Positions 42,467 to 48,105 of a stretch of 48,105 nt of DNA are shown here, piece after piece. The position numbers were made by a program, and so were the translations under genes. Position 1 is the stretch's first letter; each line of letters opens with the position of its first letter. Source of the DNA: Bacteroidales bacterium (GTDB lineage Bacteria; Bacteroidota; Bacteroidia; Bacteroidales; UBA3663); NCBI GenBank assembly GCA_017561935.1, contig JAFZBE010000031.1, positions 1-48,105 of the forward strand. The letters run 5' to 3'. A model generated the notes under the pieces. That model was given only the letters and a program-made list of their open reading frames with translations, was not told where the DNA came from and did no database searches.

Positions 42467-43822
42467 TTATTTTGCTGGGGGAGGAACGGGAGCGCCCTCA
42501 GGACGTGGTCCGTCGGGACGCGGGCCACCAGGACGAGGACCACCGGGGCGAGGTCCGTCGGGACGTGGGCCACCGGGGCGCATGCCATGCTTGCGAGGAC
42601 CATTTAGCATCTCGTCGGTAGTGTGGAATTCGAAGACGGTTATTGAGTTGTATTCCTCGCCAGGACGAAGTACGCAGTCGGTCCAATCCTTGACGTCAGC
42701 CTTGTTAGGGGAGTCGGGATAGTGTTGAGTCTCAAGGCAGATGCCGGTACGCTGCTGGTACTTGATGCCCTTCTTGCCGGTTACAAATCCGTTGAGGAAG
42801 TTGCCCGAATAAACCTGGACACCAGGTTCAGAAGTGCGTTCTACGAGCACGATGCCGCTCTTGGGGCTCATCATGATGCAGCAAAGAGGAAGGTCACGCA
42901 TTTCGGCACGTGGCTTCATCAGTACCCAGTTGTGGTCGTATCCATTGCCGTACTTGATCTGCTCGTCATCGGCATTGATATTCTCACCGATAAGCTTCAT
43001 GCCGGGTTTTCCGCGTTCGGGCATAAAGAAGAATGGATCGCCTGGCTTAAGCTCGCGGAATTCTCCGGTCGGGATGAGCTTGTCATCAATAGGAGTCATC
43101 TTGTCGGCGAAGATGAGGAGCGAATCCTCGAGAACGGTGTTGTTAGGATCGCCGCTAAGGTTGAAATACGAATGGTTGGTCATGTTGATGACCGTTGGCT
43201 TGTCGGTAACAGCGTTATAAAGGATAACGAGGTTATTCTCATCATTGAGAATATAGGTCACCTTGGCTGTCACCTCTCCTGGGAAGCCATTGTCTCCATC
43301 AGGGCTGACGATCTGGAGGGTGATGCTGGAGCTGTCGGCCTCCACAACGTCATATACTTGATACTGCCAGCCGGTAGGACCGCCGTGCAGCGTGTTGCCG
43401 TGATCGTTTTTGACGAGGTCATACTCTACGCCATCGAGGGTGAACTTGCCCTTGTTGATGCGGTTGGCAAAACGTCCGATGGCAGCACCGAAGTCGGATG
43501 GTGTCCTGCCGTTGAGGTTGGCATATGACTTCACATTGTCGAAGCCAAGCACTACATCCTGCAGGTTGCCGTCCTTATCAGGGGCCATGATGCTGACGAT
43601 GCGGGCACCAAGATTGGTGATGCATACCTCCATACCATTCTCATTGGTGAGGGTGTAGAGTGCAGTAGGCTTGCCGTTGATAGTATCGACGAACTGTTCT
43701 GGATCGAGTCCGGAAACTGTAAGGTTGACCTCCTTTGTCTGCTGGGGAGCAGAACATGCGGCCAAAAGGATTGGAGCGGTCACAGCAATTATTCTGCCGA
43801 CCTTCATGAAGTTAGATTTCAT
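42467..43822 (-). CDS. galM: Aldose 1-epimerase lipoprotein with a proline-rich tail
   Basis: A 451-residue mutarotase. A lipoprotein signal (VGRIIAVTAPILLAACSAPQ, lipobox cysteine in AACS) exports it. The GalM fold has GRFANRINKGKFTLDG, NHGNTLHGGPTGW, NMTNHSYFNLSG (catalytic His region), DHNWVL and GICLETQHYPDSPNK (catalytic Glu). The last 35 residues are five GPRPx pentapeptides followed by a proline-rich end, encoded by 15-base units at 42485-42590, unusual for the family. It is first in the arabinose operon. It interconverts sugar anomers, probably at the outer membrane or in the periplasm. Confidence 0.92.
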   Translation of the reverse strand: MKSNFMKVGRIIAVTAPILLAACSAPQQTKEVNLTVSGLDPEQFVDTINGKPTALYTLTNENGMEVCITNLGARIVSIMAPDKDGNLQDVVLGFDNVKSYANLNGRTPSDFGAAIGRFANRINKGKFTLDGVEYDLVKNDHGNTLHGGPTGWQYQVYDVVEADSSSITLQIVSPDGDNGFPGEVTAKVTYILNDENNLVILYNAVTDKPTVINMTNHSYFNLSGDPNNTVLEDSLLIFADKMTPIDDKLIPTGEFRELKPGDPFFFMPERGKPGMKLIGENINADDEQIKYGNGYDHNWVLMKPRAEMRDLPLCCIMMSPKSGIVLVERTSEPGVQVYSGNFLNGFVTGKKGIKYQQRTGICLETQHYPDSPNKADVKDWTDCVLRPGEEYNSITVFEFHTTDEMLNGPRKHGMRPGGPRPDGPRPGGPRPGGPRPDGPRPEGAPVPPPAK

Positions 43823-43908
43823 CCTTGTAGGGGTTTAATTGTATTAGAATATTTGAGTTTTTTGCAGTGCTTGGTTTCTATCGTATATATGCGCGACGAA
43901 TACCGGTG

Positions 43909-43942
43909 CAAATATACAAAAATGTTGTGTAAGTTGGCCAAA
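43909..43942 (-). promoter_or_regulatory. Promoter of the galM-ara operon
   Basis: On the minus strand TATATTTG lies at 43909-43916 and TTTG at 43939-43942, 22 bases apart. The leader to galM is about 80 bases. No operator for an arabinose regulator was recognised. Confidence 0.55.
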
Positions 43943-44018
43943 AAATCATATAAAAATAGCAATAATTCCCTAATTGTAGGTATTTTTTCAGCGAAAATGT
44001 ACTTTTTCCTTTGCAAAA

Positions 44019-44050
44019 TTTGTTTTGAAATTGAAAAAAGTTTACCTTTG
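44019..44050 (+). promoter_or_regulatory. Promoter of the CpsB-like gene
   Basis: TTTG (44019-44022), 20 bases, TACCTTTG (44043-44050), divergent from the galM promoter. Leader about 20 bases. Confidence 0.75.
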
Positions 44051-44072
44051 CAGCCCATATTAAGATAATAGC

Positions 44073-44840
44073 ATGTTTTTGAATTTCTTGTTTCATCGCA
44101 AAAGGGAAATGTTGCCGCTGCCTTACAAGCGTGAGCTGCATTGCCACATCATTCCAGGAGTGGACGATGGTTCCCCTGAAATGAAATTTTCGTTGGAATA
44201 TTTGGAAGCCCTGCATGAATTCGGCGTTGAACGTGTCATCTTCACGCCGCATCATACAGAGCCAAGCTATATGAATACCCCTTCAAAAATCTTGCCGTTG
44301 TTTCACGAACTGAGGGCTGAGGCTTATGATATGCAGATTCCTGTCGTATGTGAGGACTTCAGCTTCGAGTATCGTCTCGACGAGAGCTTCATTAACATGA
44401 TGAATTCCGGCAATTGGGGTGAGGAGTCGTGCTTGCTTCGTCCGCTCAAGGATCGCTATATTCTTATCGAGAATAGTTTCCAACAGCCGTTGCTCAACCT
44501 CGATGATGTGATCTATAAGCTGCAGGACAAAGGTTGGTATCTGATCATGGCTCATCCTGAGCGCTATCATTACTATTCTAGCCGTGGACTGAAGTCGTAC
44601 GAGCATCTGCTCGACCTTGGTGTGGAGCTCCAGTGCAATTTACTTAGTTTTTCGGGTTACTATGGCGAGTCAACCCAGAAGATGGCATACCGCCTTTTGG
44701 ATGAGGGGATGATCAGTTTCCTCGGTACCGACTTGCATAACCTTCATCACGTTGAGCTTATCAGAAAGTATCTGCAGTCGAAGGATTACGCTGAGATTCG
44801 TCCTGATTTGGTTTCGATGATTCAAAACGACAAGATCTGA
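44073..44840 (+). CDS. CpsB/CapC-type PHP tyrosine-protein phosphatase
   Basis: A 255-residue PHP-family phosphatase. Metal-site motifs are LHCHIIPGVDDGS near residue 24, FTPHHTEPSYM, LIENSF, IMAHPERYHYY and FLGTDLHNLHH. These match CpsB/CapC enzymes that dephosphorylate the bacterial tyrosine kinase controlling capsule or exopolysaccharide export. No kinase or polysaccharide gene is nearby, so it acts at a distance. It has its own promoter and terminator. Confidence 0.88.
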   Translation: MFLNFLFHRKREMLPLPYKRELHCHIIPGVDDGSPEMKFSLEYLEALHEFGVERVIFTPHHTEPSYMNTPSKILPLFHELRAEAYDMQIPVVCEDFSFEYRLDESFINMMNSGNWGEESCLLRPLKDRYILIENSFQQPLLNLDDVIYKLQDKGWYLIMAHPERYHYYSSRGLKSYEHLLDLGVELQCNLLSFSGYYGESTQKMAYRLLDEGMISFLGTDLHNLHHVELIRKYLQSKDYAEIRPDLVSMIQNDKI

Positions 44841-44878
44841 TGCCACTGAGAGTGGCGACATGGTTGTCCATATATTAT

Positions 44879-44911
44879 AATAGCCCCGAAGGTTTTTCCT
44901 CCGGGGCTATT
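44879..44911. terminator. Hairpin terminator between CpsB-like and GH97 genes
   Basis: AATAGCCCCG (44879-44888) pairs with CGGGGCTATT (44902-44911) around an AGG/CCT extension and T-rich loop, followed by TTTC. Serves the convergent pair. Confidence 0.85.
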
Positions 44912-44927
44912 TTCATAAGATTCCTTA

Positions 44928-46964
44928 TCATTTAGCTATGATGACAAACCCGTCATTGCTGGGAAGGGTGAGCTGTGCCGCGCCCCTTTTGAGCTTCAAT
45001 GGTTTCGTTGATGGATTATCTCCGCCGCTGTAGAGGGTGAGTCCAGAGGCATTGAGCCAACGGAGGTCAAGGTTGAGCTTGAGGGGTTGGGTGTCGGCAT
45101 TGATGGCAGCGAGATACCATGTGTCATCATGGCGGCGTGCCATGACAAGATACTTGCCAGGATAACCGTCGATAAAGCGTACTTCATCCCAAGTGGTTGG
45201 CACCTCACGCATGAAGTCCATGCTGATTTGTGGAGCATCCTCCAGATTGTTTGGAGCAAGGGCAAAGTTCTGAATCGGGTTCTGATAAAGGATGGCCGTG
45301 GCAAGACTGAACGTCGAGGTGGTGAGTCGTGTGTTGACGTGACGATTCTCGCGGGGCTTGTTGTCACGATTCATGTACTTGTTTTGGAACGATCCACCGA
45401 ACTCCATACATCCTACGGCATTGCGAAGGACGGGATGGAGGGTGGCATGCGATGCTTCGAGGTCGCAGTGAGCTTGGCCGAAAATCAGGTTCTCGGAGGC
45501 AAGAACAGCTTCCGAACCCACATAGTTAGGATACATGCGCTCCCAACCGCGTGGCAACGTACATCCGTGGAAGATGACCATGAGGCCATTATCGTCGGCA
45601 TCGCTCAGGATTTCCTCATAGAGGCGCATGGTCTCTTGTTTGTCGCCGCCGAAGAAATCGACCTTGATGCCCTTGACGCCCACGCTGTGGAGCCATTTCA
45701 TTTCTTTCTTGCGAACGATGCTATTGGCCATTTTGTTGATTGGTCCTTGTACGATATCATTCCAGTAGCCGCTGGAACTGTACCAGAGGAAGACATCTAC
45801 ATTCTTTGAGTGGGCATATTCGATAAGCTTCTCTATACTCTTGTCGGGATTCTTGGCTGTCCCGTCGGCTTCCTTGCCGATGTTGGTGTCCCACCAGTTA
45901 TCGACGAGAACGTATTCATAACCCATGGCCTGGGCCAGATCAACGTATTTGCAGAGATCATCAAAGTTAATTGAATCGTCCTGCCAAAGGATCCAGCTCC
46001 ACGTTCCACGGCCGAACTTATAGATATGCTCGGATTCATAAATAGGGCTGACGTTGTCCCAGGGTGCTGTTGTTTCTGCAATGGGCTTGAGGGTGCGACC
46101 CAAGGTAATGGTACGCCATGGAGTAACACCAGGGAGGGCAATCGCAGCATCCGCCGTACCGATACCATTGCTCTCTTCCGGCATCGGGTAGGCGATGCTA
46201 TACGTATTGAGTTGAGAGGCCTGGAGGCCGCCATCGTTCAATGGGTTTGAATGGACGTCGCTGAGGTGTGATGCACAATAATGGCTGTCAACGCCGGTCT
46301 CGCTGATCATAATCCATAGTTCGTCGGCAGGGTTATCAAAAACACCGCTCTCGTGGAAGAGGCAGGGAAATGTGTATCCGTGACCGAACTCTGAAACTTG
46401 CGACATCGGGGCATCCCAGCAATAGAGCTCCTCATAGCTGGGCTTGGTACGTTTCCAACCTACCATTGCATCGCTCTGCGGAGTAAGGAAGGTCGTTGTG
46501 CCATTGGGGAAACAGAAACTGGTGGCTTCGCTGGTGACGCGTACAGATCCCGTTTCTCCCTGCTTGGGGAGGAGGTAGCGGAAAGCGATATCATTGTCGC
46601 TCACACGAAATTCCACTTGCAGCTCCTGTCCTTTCGAAGTAGCCAGGGTGGCAAGCAGCCGATTGGCCACGTAATGGATATCGCTCTTCTTGGAACGATC
46701 CATCCTGTAGTGTTCGTCAATCTTTGAAGTTTCGGCATTCTTGATGCTCAGGTCTTTGGTGAGGTCCTGTTCGTTGGTCGTAAGTCCGAGAAGGGAATTG
46801 TTGATGGCTTTCAACCCATCGTAAGTCACGCTGTAGCAGGGATGTCCGTGCTTGGTGTCAAGATTAACTACGAGTTTGCCATCAGGACTGCTGACCATGA
46901 CATTGTCGTTGGCAAAAAGGGGCAGAGCAGTGAAGGCTGCCAGAAAAAGGATTTGTGTCTTCAT
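44928..46964 (-). CDS. Glycoside hydrolase family 97, retaining type
   Basis: A 678-residue GH97 enzyme with signal peptide MKTQILFLAAFTALPLFA. The N-terminal beta-sandwich is followed by the catalytic barrel: YEYVLVDNWWD, FLWYSSSGYWND, GVKGIKVDFFGGD with D436 as expected nucleophile, and a candidate acid/base glutamate at E485 in YVGSEA. The KVDF aspartate indicates the retaining branch (alpha-galactosidase and beta-L-arabinopyranosidase types) rather than the inverting SusB-like alpha-glucosidases, which use glutamates. A C-terminal beta domain completes it. Beside arabinose genes, release of L-arabinopyranose or galactose is plausible. Confidence 0.88.
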   Translation of the reverse strand: MKTQILFLAAFTALPLFANDNVMVSSPDGKLVVNLDTKHGHPCYSVTYDGLKAINNSLLGLTTNEQDLTKDLSIKNAETSKIDEHYRMDRSKKSDIHYVANRLLATLATSKGQELQVEFRVSDNDIAFRYLLPKQGETGSVRVTSEATSFCFPNGTTTFLTPQSDAMVGWKRTKPSYEELYCWDAPMSQVSEFGHGYTFPCLFHESGVFDNPADELWIMISETGVDSHYCASHLSDVHSNPLNDGGLQASQLNTYSIAYPMPEESNGIGTADAAIALPGVTPWRTITLGRTLKPIAETTAPWDNVSPIYESEHIYKFGRGTWSWILWQDDSINFDDLCKYVDLAQAMGYEYVLVDNWWDTNIGKEADGTAKNPDKSIEKLIEYAHSKNVDVFLWYSSSGYWNDIVQGPINKMANSIVRKKEMKWLHSVGVKGIKVDFFGGDKQETMRLYEEILSDADDNGLMVIFHGCTLPRGWERMYPNYVGSEAVLASENLIFGQAHCDLEASHATLHPVLRNAVGCMEFGGSFQNKYMNRDNKPRENRHVNTRLTTSTFSLATAILYQNPIQNFALAPNNLEDAPQISMDFMREVPTTWDEVRFIDGYPGKYLVMARRHDDTWYLAAINADTQPLKLNLDLRWLNASGLTLYSGGDNPSTKPLKLKRGAAQLTLPSNDGFVIIAK

Positions 46965-47006
46965 CTTTGTGTGGTTCTATTAGGAGGTACTTACGAAAAG
47001 TGTGCA

Positions 47007-47014
47007 CAAAGATA
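47007..47014 (-). promoter_or_regulatory. Promoter -7 box of the GH97 gene
   Basis: CAAAGATA on plus is TATCTTTG on minus, 43 bases before the GH97 ATG. No good -33 match. Confidence 0.55.
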
Positions 47015-47095
47015 GTGTTTTTTCGGGTAACTTGTTCCTTTCGGACGTGGTTTTTGAGAAAGTTTACGGAGATTTAACATTTAAGTGCGCTAAAA

Positions 47096-47179
47096 TGCTT
47101 TCTCCCAGCACGGCAAGCATCATGACGGCCGACAGAGTGCTTTCTCCGATCGCGGCAAGCATTACAACGGCCGACAGAG
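47096..47179. repeat. Two tandem copies of a 42-bp unit
   Basis: The unit runs from TGCTTTCTCC to CGGCAAGCAT and ends ACGGCCGACAGAG; copies at 47096-47137 and 47138-47179 differ at a few sites. A third start, TGCTTTATGCTTTC, follows. Confidence 0.85.
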
Positions 47180-47204
47180 TGCTTTATGCTTTCTAGCACG
47201 CGTG

Positions 47205-47280
47205 AGGAGCGTCATCTGCGTCAGGCGCGTCATCATGCACGTCATCAGGTGCGCCTGCAGGCGCGTCATATAGGCGTGTG
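47205..47280. repeat. GC-rich run of GCGTCAT units with a perfect palindrome
   Basis: GCGTCAT or CACGTCAT recurs five times within 75 bases, with the perfect 14-bp palindrome GCGCCTGCAGGCGC at 47251-47264. The bases 47281-47465 are AT-rich and show no gene. No tRNA-like fold was seen. Confidence 0.7.
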
Positions 47281-47465
47281 TACGCACACTCGTTCCTAAT
47301 TTTTAAAGAAGAAATAAAAAAATAAAGATAGTTTAAAAAGAATAAGATTATGTAAAGAACGCAGCACACACGATGCCGCGCCTTCGGTTATTGAGGATAG
47401 AGCGAGAAAGGACTGAGGTGATTGATACTTCGATGTTGGGAAATGCGATGATGTAATTAAGACCC

Positions 47466-47849
47466 CTAAAATAGAATATCTGTTATTTTTTCAGCAAATG
47501 TGGATACACACATTAAGGAAAAAACAATGTCAATTATTGTAATAATGCCCCAAACCCTCTTCCATGCATTACTTTTCTTTTCGTATTTATTTATATATTT
47601 ACGATACACTGTTTCTTTAAGCATTGCATCACCAATATAACAAATAATTATGAAAAATAAACCCAATGGGATAAGCAAAGACAATTTTCGATTAATACCT
47701 TGATACTCTATGTATTTTGCAATAGGAGCAGCAAATAAAAAAGATTTGAATATTAGCAAACCGCTTAGTTCATTTTTGGCGTAAAATACGCTAAGTCCAA
47801 AATCTCTTTTAATTGCATAAATATCACGTCTCTTTTTGCTATTTTTCAT
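47466..47849 (-). CDS. Small AT-rich membrane protein
   Basis: A 127-residue protein with three predicted membrane segments: IFKSFLFAAPIAKYI, LSLLIPLGLFFIIICYIG and VWGIITIIDIVFSLMCVSTF, separated by basic loops (KETVYRKYINKYEKKSNAW). The ATG at 47849 is the first in frame with a normal leader; a TTG upstream would add 49 residues. The codon use and base composition are much more AT-rich than the sugar genes, suggesting separate ancestry. No family is recognised. Confidence 0.6.
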   Translation of the reverse strand: MKNSKKRRDIYAIKRDFGLSVFYAKNELSGLLIFKSFLFAAPIAKYIEYQGINRKLSLLIPLGLFFIIICYIGDAMLKETVYRKYINKYEKKSNAWKRVWGIITIIDIVFSLMCVSTFAEKITDILF

Positions 47850-48105
47850 TGTCTCTGTTTGCAATTTTGGAGGAAGGATAGTAGTTAACCAACCGATAAA
47901 ACTTTCTATCCAAGAATATATTATGCAGTTGAATCTCCATAACGAATAAAAAACGGCGTAAAAGTTGGTAAAAACGGAGCATATCCACCCAACCAAAACG
48001 GCGATACCCGTTCACTTGTTCGGCCATTCTCACGCAATGGCAGCGCAAAAATATTAACTTTTTCTTCTCAGTGAGCTTCCCTGGAGCTCAAATCTTGTCG
48101 CCGAG
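47850..48105. other. Right-edge stretch without a supported gene
   Basis: A minus-strand frame of 69 codons ends at 47839, with a TATTTTTG box at 48046-48053 above it, but the peptide resembles nothing I know and overlaps the preferred gene above. Nothing else is supported. Confidence 0.4.

Noticed and set aside
47205..47280. tRNA or small RNA gene in the GC-rich patch
   Set aside because: No cloverleaf, no CCA end and no promoter box were found; the patch is repeat-driven.
47839..48048. 69-codon gene at the right end
   Set aside because: It overlaps the better-supported membrane protein start, and its sequence matches nothing recognised, despite a TATTTTTG box above it.

Overview
The window reads as a chromosomal segment of a Bacteroidales bacterium, most likely Prevotella or a close relative. 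Reasons seen in the sequence: promoters of the Bacteroidetes type (TTTG, about 20 bases, TAnnTTTG), almost no Shine-Dalgarno sequences, A-rich pre-start regions, secreted proteins with type IX-like C-terminal tails, DUF3822 beside rsmD, and a Bacteroidetes-type arabinose cluster. The species assignment is inference.

Layout. 1-3316 (minus): a housekeeping operon of a membrane-anchored protein, DUF3822, rsmD and a DUF4837-like protein. 3464-9192 (plus): a RecD-like helicase, then aspartate kinase and diaminopimelate decarboxylase (lysine branch), then a DUF3078 outer-membrane-type protein. 9245-16870 (plus): a Crp/Fnr regulator, a three-subunit acyl-CoA carboxylase, and an S26-like peptidase / PqqD / HPr-kinase-like / ABC exporter cassette of peptide-maturation type with no visible precursor gene. 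17031-22346: three secreted proteins, two of them tandem paralogues. 22599-24548: thrS.

24605-33389 is more accessory. It holds a hypothetical gene with a long hairpin-rich leader, an AraC-like HTH gene followed by eight and a half tandem 41-bp palindromic units, an acyltransferase, TrpB2, a lipoprotein with a lone GH43-C2-like domain, and two neighbouring toxin-antitoxin type loci: a MazF/PemK pair, and a DUF3990 ADP-ribosyltransferase-like trio inside a 63-bp direct repeat.

33412-43822 (minus) is an L-arabinose utilisation cluster: galM, an FucP-type MFS permease, a sodium/sugar symporter interrupted by one in-frame TGA, araD, araA and araB, then an OmpA-family protein and a lipoprotein. 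44073-44840 is a CpsB-type PHP phosphatase. 44928-46964 is a retaining-type GH97 glycosidase that could release galactose or L-arabinopyranose for the arabinose genes. The right end has short GC-rich repeats and a small AT-rich membrane protein.

A recurring feature is that gaps between co-directional genes are filled by different short oligonucleotide repeats (GGTTAA, CTAGA, TCAAACC, GAACCTTTC and TTAACAATTAAC types, and a dispersed 87-88 bp palindromic element), nearly always directly before a start codon. No tRNA, rRNA, CRISPR array or complete insertion sequence was recognised.
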